Shown here piece by piece: positions 10,186 to 19,047 of a stretch of DNA of 64,000 bases (the stretch's first letter is position 1; every line of letters begins with the position of its first letter). The notes under the pieces are model-generated. The model searched no databases and was not told the DNA's origin. It saw only the letters and a list, made by a program, of their open reading frames with translations. Where the stretch lies: the NCBI GenBank assembly GCA_003164755.1, contig PLUB01000073.1:89172-153171 (forward strand). Reading direction: 5' to 3'. Position numbers and translations under genes: made by a program. The stretch comes from Methanosarcina sp. (GTDB lineage Archaea; Halobacteriota; Methanosarcinia; Methanosarcinales; Methanosarcinaceae).

Positions 10186-10405
10186 AATACTCAGTTCCAA
10201 AACAAACATGAAAATCTTCTAAATAACATGAACAAGTATTCCACAAGTGCTATATATATCTCTATACGGAACCAATGTTGAAGTTGACTCTTACATCTTC
10301 TAGGCTGAAGACCTATGGGTTTACTCTTCGTTCTATAAAAAATATGTGATTCAAAATTAAATCCAAATATCTAATTTAACTATTCAGCCTGGGAAAAAAT
10401 ATCAA

Positions 10406-10570
10406 TAGCTCTCTTTAGTAAAATTCAATTAGCGAATTCCAGTTCGCTGATCTTATTTAACTGTAGATTGTTGATAATGTTTTTTATTTCCCAATCATTT
10501 TGTAATCAGGCATGTCTATTGTGTCAAAATGAATATCTACCACTTGATTTTAGGTCGGCGGAATGGTTAC
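10406..10570 (+). repeat. dispersed repeat family C copy
   Basis: Shares with 3585-3750 and 23841-24009 the block CTGATCTTATTTAACTGTAG, the T-rich centre, and the block TATTGTGTCAAAATGAATAT, and ends in GAATGGTTAC. As with the other copies, the right end points at the 3' end of a minus-strand gene. Confidence 0.6.
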
Positions 10571-10596
10571 AAGAAAAGAAAAAGTAAGGTCAAATA

Positions 10597-10670
10597 TAGA
10601 AATTAGCGAGAAAGATTTGAACAGGATTCCCGCGAAGAAAAAAATAGAGGTAAATAGGAATCCTATAAAA
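10597..10670 (+). mobile_element. solo right end of an IS5-type element
   Basis: GAAATTAGCGAGAAAGATTT, GAACAGGATTCCCGCG and ATAGAGGTAAAT match the element end that follows the transposase relic at 5378-5770 (there inverted). No transposase codons accompany it. Confidence 0.5.
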
Positions 10671-10671
10671 T

Positions 10672-10707
10672 AATCCTGATAACTATTAAGCGAATATCCT
10701 CAGGATT
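10672..10707 (-). terminator. hairpin after the sugar-nucleotide operon
   Basis: AATCCTGA and TCAGGATT form an 8-bp stem around a ~20-nt loop, 14 bases beyond the stop of the last gene of the minus-strand operon. It may end or stabilise the transcript. No long T tract follows. Confidence 0.35.
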
Positions 10708-10720
10708 CCTGGAGCCTTAA

Positions 10721-11764
10721 CTACTTTTTTTCAACATTAGTAGACCACCAGTTACATATTTCTTCTCCACTTGCAATCCATGCTTTTTTGCTGGAAACGT
10801 ATTTGAGGAATTTTTCATAATGCTTAAGATTCTCTTCCCCAACTAATGTATTGTTGTGCCAGAGGACCGTAACCACACCATTGTACTGCTCTACTTTATC
10901 GACAAGTCTCTTTATGAGTTCACATGCCTTTTTGATGTCAAGGCGCATATAATCTCGTAGCAAAGTTCGATCCATAATTATAAGAGGTATTTCGAGGATG
11001 TCTATTTGTTTTTCTGTATTTCTATTAAATGGCTTGAATGGGTGGCATACTCCATTCCTGAAGCCTGCACAGTCAGGGTACCCAAATGTTGTATCATACT
11101 TGAAGCCTGCTTTGCTCAACAATTCCCATGTATCCGGAACTTTAAACTTTAAATAATGATTTCTATACCCTACAACCTGTTTCCCAAGGGCCTTTTCAAG
11201 CATATGCTTTTTTTCCTTTATATCTTCTAAATTTTTGTAGGATTCATGTCCTCCATGTAGGCCTACTTCATACCCATAATCAGATATAAACGATAATTCG
11301 GTCTCAAGGTCCTCAATTTTGTAATTGAAGTCCTTCTCTCCAGGATGTAAGGCCAGAAAATAGAAGGTAGATTTTGCATTGTATTTTGCTTCCAACTTCA
11401 TTATTTCTCTAAAGTTCCAATAAGGGTTCCACTTCTTGTTGATTCTGGAAAAGGGCATTTTCATAGCATCCATTAATTTCCCTTTAGAGAGTAATTTAGC
11501 TGTTCCAACTATCTGGTACAGTCTTTCTGGATATACTACATCAATATCATGAGTAAGACAGACCGCAAATTTTTTTCCGTCTGGATACTCAGGGCACAAA
11601 CCATTTTCTATTAGAAACCTGGATACTTTGGGATCAAAAACATCTCTCTGATTACTTAAATAGTAAGGAAACCTATCATATTTGTCAGAAAAAGTCAAAT
11701 TGTATTCTTCTTTTTTGGTAAAAAGATCCCAAAGTTCCTCTTTTTTTTTTAGTATTTCAATCAT
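10721..11764 (-). CDS. polysaccharide deacetylase-like protein (NodB/CE4 fold)
   Basis: A 347-residue protein related to CE4 carbohydrate esterases, which remove N-acetyl groups from amino-sugar polymers or nucleotide-linked sugars. Visible signatures: THDID near residue 72 (the metal-binding HD pair), GLHGGHESY near residue 175 (H-x(3)-H-like zinc ligands), GYRNHYLKF near 210, and VLWHNN near 310, equivalent to the C-terminal catalytic His motif. There is no signal peptide, so the enzyme is likely cytoplasmic. It is the last gene of the five-gene operon, 63 bp after the UDP-sugar dehydrogenase, which suggests it edits an acetamido sugar made by the upstream enzymes or belongs to the glycan assembly step. 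Substrate unknown. Confidence 0.75.
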   Translation of the reverse strand: MIEILKKKEELWDLFTKKEEYNLTFSDKYDRFPYYLSNQRDVFDPKVSRFLIENGLCPEYPDGKKFAVCLTHDIDVVYPERLYQIVGTAKLLSKGKLMDAMKMPFSRINKKWNPYWNFREIMKLEAKYNAKSTFYFLALHPGEKDFNYKIEDLETELSFISDYGYEVGLHGGHESYKNLEDIKEKKHMLEKALGKQVVGYRNHYLKFKVPDTWELLSKAGFKYDTTFGYPDCAGFRNGVCHPFKPFNRNTEKQIDILEIPLIIMDRTLLRDYMRLDIKKACELIKRLVDKVEQYNGVVTVLWHNNTLVGEENLKHYEKFLKYVSSKKAWIASGEEICNWWSTNVEKK

Positions 11765-11827
11765 GGTTTTACCCTCTTCCAGAATATGGAAAACCGAACT
11801 AAGCTCTCAAATAAAAATATTTTATGC

Positions 11828-13255
11828 TCATACTATTACATGTTCGTTCTTATCACCTCTCCCAATCCCCTTATACACAAATCCCTTGCTAATAAAATCA
11901 TCCGGTTTAATTACATTTCTACCATCAACGATAATCGTATTCTCTTTGCCAGTAACTTTCTTTATCCAATCGGCCTTTAAATTAAAATATTCGCTGTGCT
12001 CTGCAAGGAACACAACAGCATCTGCGTCCATAACAACCTTTTTAAGGTCATCCAAAATCTCGATTCCATGATAATTCACAACATATGGATCATGAACCAT
12101 TACTTTGGCTTCTGCTTTCAGACATAGGTTCCTGTAAGGTTCTGAAGGAGTATTTCTGGCATCGTCCGAGTCTCGGATAAAGGCCCAGCCGAGTATAGCA
12201 ATCTTTGAACCTTTCATTCTCTTCCCAATTTTTTCAAAGGCTGCAGTAGTAAGGTTATACATATGCGTGGGCATGAAATCATTAATTTTTCGTGCAATTA
12301 TGTAGATTGAATCTGTATCTTCAGGGTAATCAAGATGCCAATTCCCCATCTTAACTCCTCTTTCCAAGTGGTAAGTGTCCTTAGTAAGGCAGTGGCCTCC
12401 GACACCTGCACCGGGCCAAAGGATAGCTCTTGTGATCCCTTCTCCTTTTAAGCTATCCACGCCTTTCCTGACGTCATAGACATTTATACCCATGGCTTCA
12501 CAGTAAAGAGCAAGCTGATTGATTGCTGCAATCTGAAGGTCGCGGAAAGTATTTTCTGCAGTTTTTGTGATCTCAGCTGCAGTTGCACTCATCGGGATTA
12601 CTTTTCCTACAGTCAACACAGGGGCATACAACTCAACTGCCCTTCTGGTACTTATTTCATTGACGCCACCAACTATTCTATCATGTTCTCGGATATTTTT
12701 TAAAAGTCTTCCAACCATTACCCTTTCAGGAGCATGGGCAAGGGCAAAGTCTTCTCCTGCTTTTAGATCGGATTCGCCTTCAAGAATCTGTTTTGCTATA
12801 CCTTCAGTTGTGCCAGGGGTTATTGTGGACTCGAGTACTACAAGTATACCTGGCCTAAGATATTTTCCTACATTTCTAATGCCATCAATAAGTGCGGAAA
12901 AATCGGGCTCTAGGTCTTTAGAATTTGCAAAAGGAGTCTGAATTGCAAGGGTGACTGCATCAAGTTCGGAGATTTTTGAGAAATCGTGAGTGCATTCTAG
13001 CTTGCCGGCTTTTACTACTCTGGCAAGAAGATCTCCAAGGTCTGGTTCCTCTCCTTTAAGAGGACTTTCTCCTCGGTTGAGCATATCGATTTTATAACCT
13101 GAACTTTTTGAGTTGCGCTGAAAACCGAGAACTTTATTAAAACATGGGGAATCTGCAAAAAGAACCGCTGAAGGTATGCCTACATAGCCCATCCCTATAA
13201 CTCCTATTATTTTTATCTGCCCACGTTCCTTTAGAAGTAGTTCTAATTTATTCAT
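11828..13255 (-). CDS. UDP-N-acetyl-hexosamine 6-dehydrogenase (WbpA/WecC-like)
   Basis: The 475-residue UDP-glucose/UDP-mannose dehydrogenase family member oxidises C6 of a UDP-acetamido sugar to the uronic acid with two NAD+. It shows the Rossmann motif IGVIGMGYVGIPSAVLFA, the TPGTT segment, the catalytic-region helix ITKTAENTFRDLQIAAINQLAL, the active-site Cys motif PGAGVGGHCLTKDTYHL, and a C-terminal domain with GWAFIRDSDDARNTPS. The ATG at 13255 follows GGAAATGAT; an ATG nine bases upstream is possible. Within the operon it would do the WbpA step, converting UDP-GlcNAc to UDP-GlcNAcA. UDP-ManNAc 6-dehydrogenase activity cannot be excluded by reading. Confidence 0.85.
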   Translation of the reverse strand: MNKLELLLKERGQIKIIGVIGMGYVGIPSAVLFADSPCFNKVLGFQRNSKSSGYKIDMLNRGESPLKGEEPDLGDLLARVVKAGKLECTHDFSKISELDAVTLAIQTPFANSKDLEPDFSALIDGIRNVGKYLRPGILVVLESTITPGTTEGIAKQILEGESDLKAGEDFALAHAPERVMVGRLLKNIREHDRIVGGVNEISTRRAVELYAPVLTVGKVIPMSATAAEITKTAENTFRDLQIAAINQLALYCEAMGINVYDVRKGVDSLKGEGITRAILWPGAGVGGHCLTKDTYHLERGVKMGNWHLDYPEDTDSIYIIARKINDFMPTHMYNLTTAAFEKIGKRMKGSKIAILGWAFIRDSDDARNTPSEPYRNLCLKAEAKVMVHDPYVVNYHGIEILDDLKKVVMDADAVVFLAEHSEYFNLKADWIKKVTGKENTIIVDGRNVIKPDDFISKGFVYKGIGRGDKNEHVIV

Positions 13256-13336
13256 AATTATCATTTCCTAAATTGTTTTTCAGATATTACCTGTTTCCAG
13301 AGGTTGGGGGATTTTCTTTCTCAGGGTCTTTTACGA

Positions 13337-14275
13337 TTATTTTCCTACTTCAATTAATCGTTCTTCTTGATAGGACCTTATAGCTGCCATTGCCACTTCT
13401 AGAGCGTGTTTTCCGTCTTCTCCACAGGGATTGGGGGTTTTGCCTGTAGCAGCACAGTCTATGAAATACTTGAGCTCATTTTTTAGGGGTTCGCTGTGTT
13501 CCACCTTGGCTTTTCTTATCCATTCATTATCATGAAGTTGTACTGTTTGATTGATGTAGTCCAGATATGCAACCCCCTTCACTCCTATCGCTGTGAGCTG
13601 TCTTACTTTATGTGGGGTCAGCCAGTTTGTTTCTACAACCCCTGCAAAGTTATGATCCATACGGAGGATAATTGAGGCATGGTCTTCAAATGAGTGGATA
13701 TCTGCACCTGCAATAGCATAAACACTATTTATTTTTTTGCCGTAAAGGTACGAGATTATGTCTATATCATGGACTCCTATATCCAAAATTACTCCCACAT
13801 CTCTTATCCTCGGGTTATAGGGCCCGACTCTTTTTGTTGAGATTGAAACTATCTTACCCAAGATTCCTGAGTTTATGATTTCTTTAAGCCTTATGACTGC
13901 GGGGTTAAAACGCTCAATATGTCCTATCATAAGGACTTTTCCTGCCTGTTTTGCGGCTTCTATCATCATCTCAGCATTTTCAGTCGTATCTGCAATCGGT
14001 TTTTCTACAAGGACCTGCATTCCTGCGTCAAGGGCGTCGAGTGCTACCTGCTTGTGCAGTTTTGTTGGCACAACTACACTTACAGCATCAAGTCCTTCAA
14101 GAAGCATTTTCTTGTAATCTGTAAAGGCCTTTGTCTTGAATTGTGTAGCCATAAATTCGACGCGCTTCTGGTCTATATCCGATATCCCAACAAGTTCCAC
14201 ACCCTCCATTTCACTGTAAATCCTTAAGTGATTCTGTCCCATGGCACCCGTGCCTATTACTCCTACTCTGATCAA
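13337..14275 (-). CDS. Gfo/Idh/MocA oxidoreductase, probable UDP-sugar 3-dehydrogenase (WbpB-like)
   Basis: A 312-residue NAD-dependent oxidoreductase with the Rossmann motif GVIGTGAMGQNHLRIY, the family EKPIADTTENAEMM motif carrying the catalytic Lys, and GVILDIGVHDIDIISYL with the second catalytic region. Homologues next to aminotransferase and acetyltransferase genes oxidise the C3 hydroxyl of UDP-GlcNAc or UDP-GlcNAcA; a methanococcal UDP-GlcNAc 3-dehydrogenase is known. I choose TTG at 14275, giving MIRVGVIG, because GGAAGTGA lies 6-10 bases upstream; GTG at 14284 would add three residues. It lies 46 bp from the aminotransferase gene and 81 bp from the dehydrogenase gene, so operonic. 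Confidence 0.85.
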   Translation of the reverse strand: MIRVGVIGTGAMGQNHLRIYSEMEGVELVGISDIDQKRVEFMATQFKTKAFTDYKKMLLEGLDAVSVVVPTKLHKQVALDALDAGMQVLVEKPIADTTENAEMMIEAAKQAGKVLMIGHIERFNPAVIRLKEIINSGILGKIVSISTKRVGPYNPRIRDVGVILDIGVHDIDIISYLYGKKINSVYAIAGADIHSFEDHASIILRMDHNFAGVVETNWLTPHKVRQLTAIGVKGVAYLDYINQTVQLHDNEWIRKAKVEHSEPLKNELKYFIDCAATGKTPNPCGEDGKHALEVAMAAIRSYQEERLIEVGK

Positions 14276-14321
14276 AAGTCTCACTTCCTGTTTCTTGAAA
14301 CTGCAGTGACTGGAAAACTAT

Positions 14322-15404
14322 TCAATCTTTTGCATAAAATTCTTTGGATGCTTCGACTATTTTCTGCAAGTCATCTCTGGACAATCCCGGGTGTACAGGA
14401 AGGGAGAGGACTTCCTCAACTGTTTTCTCTGAAACTGGCAGAAAGTCTTTATATCCAAGGTCCCTATAGAAGGGCTGTCTGTGAATGGGTATCGGATAAT
14501 AGATCCCGGTATCTATTTCTTTCTTTTTCAGGAAAGCTGCAAACTTATCCCTATTTTTGGCCCTGACAGTGTACTGGTGGAAAACATGACTGCAGCCTTC
14601 TGCTGTGACTGGAGGTACAAGCCCAGATATTTCTTTAAGGCCGTCTGAGAGAATTCCTGCGTTTATCTGTCTGTTTTTTGTAAACTTTTCCAGTTTTCCA
14701 AGTTGCACAATCCCAATTGCAGCTGCAATATCAGTCATGCGAAGATTGAAACCTAGCATTTCATGCAGGTAGCGAACTTTTGATCCATGGGCTCTGATCA
14801 TTTTTGCTTTCTCTGCAATTTCTTTTTTGTCTGTTGTGAGCATCCCTCCTTCGCCGGTTGTCATATTCTTTGTCGGATAAAAGCTGAATGCTCCTGTGCC
14901 AAAGCTTCCTACTCTTTTTCCAAGGCAGTCTGCGCCATGAGATTGGCAGGCATCCTCGATTACAAAAAGCTTATTATCTTCGGCAATTTCCATTATGGCT
15001 TTCATGTCTGCAGGGTGTCCGTAAAGGTGAACTGGCATAATGGCCCTGGTTTTTGAAGTGATTTTTTCCTTGATTCTCTCGGGATCGATGTTAAATGTAT
15101 CTAGTTCGATGTCTACAAAAACAGGTTTTGCCCCTGTGTAAAGGATACTGTTTGCGGTGGCAATAAAGCTGAAGGGACTTGTAATCACTTCATCTTCTTT
15201 TCCTATTCCATGGGCTAGAAGCGCAATATACAAAGCTGCAGTGCCAGAGTTTACTGCGGCTGTATAATCACAGCCAGTGTACTCGGAAAAAGCAAGTTCA
15301 AATTCTTCTACTTTCGGGCCCTGTGCAATCATGCCTGAATTCAGGACTTCTGTTACTGCGTCAATCTCTTCTTTACCCAGCAGAGGTTTAGCAATCTGGA
15401 TCAT
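14322..15404 (-). CDS. DegT/DnrJ/EryC1/StrS sugar aminotransferase (WbpE-like)
   Basis: A 360-residue PLP enzyme that transfers an amino group to a keto-sugar nucleotide. It shows YTAAVNSGTAALYIAL, VIEDACQSHGADCLG with the PLP-ring aspartate, and GTGAFSFYPTKNMTTGEGG with the Schiff-base Lys. The C-terminal IYYPIPIHRQPFY is typical of the family. Placed between the acetyltransferase and the 3-dehydrogenase, it most likely aminates the 3-keto UDP-sugar, usually with glutamate as donor. Length is normal and no residue looks lost. Confidence 0.9.
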   Translation of the reverse strand: MIQIAKPLLGKEEIDAVTEVLNSGMIAQGPKVEEFELAFSEYTGCDYTAAVNSGTAALYIALLAHGIGKEDEVITSPFSFIATANSILYTGAKPVFVDIELDTFNIDPERIKEKITSKTRAIMPVHLYGHPADMKAIMEIAEDNKLFVIEDACQSHGADCLGKRVGSFGTGAFSFYPTKNMTTGEGGMLTTDKKEIAEKAKMIRAHGSKVRYLHEMLGFNLRMTDIAAAIGIVQLGKLEKFTKNRQINAGILSDGLKEISGLVPPVTAEGCSHVFHQYTVRAKNRDKFAAFLKKKEIDTGIYYPIPIHRQPFYRDLGYKDFLPVSEKTVEEVLSLPVHPGLSRDDLQKIVEASKEFYAKD

Positions 15405-15463
15405 TTTTGGACCTCTTTAATGTGACTATAATTTCCTCTTACTTAATTTTAATTATTAAATAC

Positions 15464-16132
15464 TTATATTTCATTCAATTCGCATAAATCCTTCGGAAGG
15501 TCTCGTATTCTAGCAGGCACGCCAATAGCAAGTTTCCAGGAGGGTACGCTTTTTGTTACAAGTGCTCCTCCGGCAACCATTGCTCCTTCTCCAATTTCAA
15601 CATCTGGAAGTAGGGTTGCGTTTGCACCTATCGAAGCACCTTTTCTCAAAACAGGACCTTTAAACTCGTATTTTTTTCGGATGGGATATTTATCATTGGC
15701 TAGAACAGCACAGGGGCCTATAAACACATTGTTTTCGATAACAACATTGGTAGGAATATATACATTGCCCTGAATGCTGACATTGTTTCCGATATTCACA
15801 TAGCCGTCTATAATGACATTGGTTCCAATAAGGACATTGTTTCCTATTTCAGTGTTTTCTCTAATCATCACATTATGTCCAGTTTTTAAGTTTTTCCCAG
15901 TGTTTACATTGGAAAATATAGTTGATCCGATCCTTATAATCGAATTTGGGCCTATGGTACAGCCCGGGAAATCAAAATCTTCAATTTCTATGTTCTGTTT
16001 CAAAATCTCCATAAGGACCTTGTGTTCAGGGTATCCAAGAATCACATTTTCCAGTATTATCGTATCTTTTCCGATTACAGATGTACCGTATATTTTAGAA
16101 GATTTGTGAATTTTAAATTTAGGCGAGTTCAT
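15464..16132 (-). CDS. hexapeptide-repeat N-acetyltransferase (WbpD-like)
   Basis: The 222-residue left-handed beta-helix acyltransferase has more than ten [LIV]-G-x(4) turns (IGPNSIIRIG, IGNNVLIGTNVIIDGY, IGNNVSIQGNVYI, IENNVFIGPCAVL), ending in the acetyl-CoA loop VGGGALVTK-like VAGGALVTKSVPSWKLAIGVPA. It would acetylate the 3-amino group made by the neighbouring aminotransferase using acetyl-CoA. It is the first gene of the minus-strand operon. WbpD relatives are about this size; a serine or colanic-acid-type acetyltransferase is less likely given the neighbours. Confidence 0.85.
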   Translation of the reverse strand: MNSPKFKIHKSSKIYGTSVIGKDTIILENVILGYPEHKVLMEILKQNIEIEDFDFPGCTIGPNSIIRIGSTIFSNVNTGKNLKTGHNVMIRENTEIGNNVLIGTNVIIDGYVNIGNNVSIQGNVYIPTNVVIENNVFIGPCAVLANDKYPIRKKYEFKGPVLRKGASIGANATLLPDVEIGEGAMVAGGALVTKSVPSWKLAIGVPARIRDLPKDLCELNEI

Positions 16133-16441
16133 TGTTCCTCTCGTTTTTCTAGTTTTTTAATTGACCAAGCGAACTTTCTCCTAAACCATTAAATTTCCTG
16201 GTCACTCTTTTCATAGTTTTTGCTTCTTATATTCCTGATGATAGTGAGAATCTATATTTTTGGGGTGGATCCAAATAATAAGTTTCATCTTTATTTTCCG
16301 AAGTTCAATCTCATTAATTTTCAGAATTACCTTAAATTTTTGGGTGAATACTCTTTGTAATTATTTAAACTATTTGGTTTATTTTCCCTATCCATCGTTT
16401 ATCGTATATTTTCGGATGAATTTCTTCAATCCATATTTTCC

Positions 16442-16463
16442 GTTGCACCCATAATGGTGCAAC
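16442..16463. promoter_or_regulatory. perfect palindrome GTTGCACC-N6-GGTGCAAC
   Basis: Two perfect 8-bp arms around CATAAT, about 310 bp upstream of the first gene of the sugar-nucleotide operon. It is GC-richer than its surroundings. It could be an operator or an RNA hairpin; no neighbouring regulator gene points to either. Confidence 0.35.
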
Positions 16464-16484
16464 ACAGTTTCGAATCTTCATTTA

Positions 16485-16580
16485 CAGAGAGCTTCGATAA
16501 ATCTCTGATTTTCATAGTTTTTTGTATGCAATTTGTAAGCTTATGATGAAATAAAGGGGTTTTCTTGAAATTCTCTACAA
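16485..16580 (+). repeat. dispersed repeat family A copy
   Basis: Left end AGAGAGCTTCGATAAATCTC and right end GGGGTTTTCTTGAAATTCTC form the imperfect inverted ends. The centre has the family's AAGCTTATGATGAAAT-like block. Confidence 0.55.
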
Positions 16581-17344
16581 ATACTATTAAGTGGGTATAA
16601 ATTACATAAAAAATTAATAACATATATATATTCTAGTATAAAATAATATAATTTGTCTTCGGGCTATTTTTTGTAAAACTTGATATATTATTTTGATATA
16701 GGCCTTTCTGTTGGTTTGTATTTTTATTTTGGATTTAATGTCTCTCCATAATGTTTTGATGGTCTAGTATTATGTGTATGATGTTTTCACGATTATAGTT
16801 CATTACCAAAAGTATAGTTCATTACTAAAATTCTTTTACTAGTATCACAAATTGAGGTAAACCATGGAAAACATGAAGGATTAGGAAGGATTGATCTAGT
16901 TTTTTTCCTTTCCTCGGAGTTTTCTGTGATTGTTGAAAACTTAATGAAAAAGGATATGTGGATGACATTAAGGATATTTTAGAATAGTATCAATTAAATA
17001 ATGAGAGAGATCCAGTTTGTCAGTAATGAGTAATATCTCGTCAGTTCCAAAATTATTTCTATAAATCAGAACAAATCAAAAAAAGTTATTGGGGGTGATG
17101 GACTTATTGATCATGACAGTGGAAATGAATACACTTATGATATCAATGCAATTAGTTTACTGCCTATATCTTCTGAATTATGCAATGTCGTTGATATAAT
17201 AACTTTATCTGATGAAGCAAAATATTATTATAAGAAGTTCGTAATATTTTAGCTCATACTGCAAAATCTTCTACTAATTCTCTCGAATCATCAACTCCCT
17301 GTCTAAGGTCAAAAATACCAAAAATAAGAATTATTTCAGATCGA

Positions 17345-17750
17345 TACTATTTTTAAATATATAAACAAATTCCTATATCACTCCTTTTTTTGCGCAGAGA
17401 CTGTCTAACTTTTCCTCGCTTACCCCTTTATTTGACCCTATTTTTCTTTTCTGGTTATTACTATTTATTTTAAAGGTAACTTTTACTATTCTCAAAATAC
17501 TCTTTTTGTTTTTAATATCATCAGAAGATATCTATCATACTAAAAAAATGTAAATGATATCTTCCGATTCACTCTTTGGATGATAGTTACAAGAACGTTT
17601 TCTGCTTTGAATATTTTTTTAGTTGCTGCATAAATTCGTTCCTTTGATATTTTTTTGGAGCCAATACTCTTGTTTCTTAATAGATCCCTCATTCTCATAG
17701 GATGTTTTTTTCTACTTTGTTGTTGTTGCATCATAATATTCTGATATTAT
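17345..17750 (-). pseudogene. IS5-family transposase relic, C-terminal part
   Basis: A minus-strand ORF (17540-17734) reads KKHPMRMRDLLRNKSIGSKK, then ERIYAATKKIFKAENVLVT and IIQRVNRKISFTFF. This matches the C-terminal third of the DDE transposase relic at 46134 (EHPLGITDILRN) and 5378 (VLDITVQRMNLKMLC). The N-terminal and catalytic DDE parts are missing. The 17345-17420 stretch resembles the element end but is strongly diverged. Confidence 0.65.
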
Positions 17751-17906
17751 ATTTTAAATGAGTATTGTCCTAATATTTTCGTGTTTATTATGAACGTTCT
17801 TTAGGTATCTCTATATGTTATGTTACTACAGTCTTCGTAGCAAATTCAAATTTTATCAAGAGGAAAATGCATTTATGGTCAAGTATTAAAATGTTCTCAT
17901 TTGTCT

Positions 17907-17991
17907 GGCTTTGCACTAAAGTAGGTTTTGCATCTAATGTCTAATTTTTGCATATAATGTCTGGCTAAAATGGTACTTTAGGTGCAAAGCC
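17907..17991 (+). repeat. 85-bp palindromic repeat family B copy
   Basis: Begins GGCTTTGCACTAAAGT and ends ACTTTAGGTGCAAAGCC. Internal TTGCATCTAATGTC and TTGCATATAATGTC units repeat in tandem. Exactly the same length as the copies at 25651 and 31242. Confidence 0.7.
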
Positions 17992-18579
17992 CATTGCTCT
18001 TAAACTTAAAAATGAAGAATGAAGAATACAAAAGAAAAGGAATAAGTGAACAATTTCCCAGCATATTTATGTTTTTTCCGCGATTTATAATATTTCGCGC
18101 AGCTTAATAATAAATACTCCAACTAAATCTTCTTTTTTACTTAATAAGTTCCTTACACTATTCGTCGATCCATAGTTCTTTAAAATCATAGTCTTTTTTG
18201 AGGTTTCTTTATAGGATGAGTCAAGATAGATGGCTTTTTTTAAATTAAAGATTGAAGGGTCCTTGTTGTTGATGAGAGAATATAATACATGTACGATTTA
18301 CTAAAGCATATCAATCCTGAGAATTTATTTCAATGGCTCTTTCAAATGCTTTTGAGCTAATTTTACAAGTGAGAACCAAAAAGACAATATAGTACCAATA
18401 AGGACCCATAGCTAAATAATTTAGGCATATTTTTACACCAGGCTTACTTATTTTTAGAAACATCTACATCGATTTCATTCCAAATAATTATTTGTTTCCC
18501 AACTCATTGTGTAACAAGCTTTAAATGATTTTTTAAATAACATTACCCGAATAATAGTAGTGTACTTATAATTGTTGAG

Positions 18580-19047
18580 TTGAATATTGTGTCAGTAACC
18601 CCTAAGTACGACAGAATTACACCCATATATGAGCTACTAGATTTGCCGCTCAAGCTTCTCATTTTCAAGAAATGGAGAAAAGAAGCACTTTCAAGCCTGA
18701 ACGGAAAAATTCTGAAAGTCGGAGTGGGAACTGGAATAAATATGAAATACTATCCTCCATGTTGTTCGGTACCCGGAATCGATAACATCAAAGGAATGCT
18801 TGAAAACGCCAGAGAAAAAGCAAAGGATATGAAAAATGTCACTTTTATTCTTATGGACGCCGGGAGCCTTGGATTTTCGGATCACAGCTTCGATTATGCG
18901 GTTACGACTTTTGTCCTCTGCACAATTTCTGATCATGTGAAGGCTCTTACTGAAATGAGGCGTGTTCTGAAACCATCAGGTGAGATGATAGCGCTAGAGC
19001 ACATGCGCAGTCGCAACCCTATTATTGCCCGATTTGAGGAATTTTAG
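18580..19047 (+). pseudogene. SAM-dependent methyltransferase (UbiE-like), truncated
   Basis: A 155-codon ORF from a TTG start resembles the N-terminal three quarters of a class I methyltransferase: ILKVGVGTGINMKYYPPC (motif I), a PGIDNIKGMLENAREKA helix, FILMDAGSLGFSDHSFDYAV, and MRRVLKPSGEMIALEHMRS. Relatives run on for another ~40-50 residues after this point, but here the frame ends at a TAG. The conserved D/E after motif I is weak. I judge it a truncated, probably inactive copy; a short active enzyme is possible. Confidence 0.6.

Larger units (their letters stand above)
16133..17344. other. spacer with regulatory and repeat elements
   Basis: Contains the promoter side of the sugar operon, the palindrome at 16442 and a family A repeat at 16485. 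Around 17085-17250 a plus-strand stretch reads IGGDGLIDHDSGNEYTYD and further, coding-like but unassigned and without a start. Confidence 0.35.

Noticed and set aside
16426..16623. 65-codon minus-strand ORF
   Set aside because: It overlaps the family A repeat and the palindrome at 16442; its content follows from those elements.
18580..19047. Pyrrolysine read-through of the TAG ending the UbiE-like gene
   Set aside because: Only four more sense codons would follow before the next stop, and the missing C-terminal domain would not be restored.
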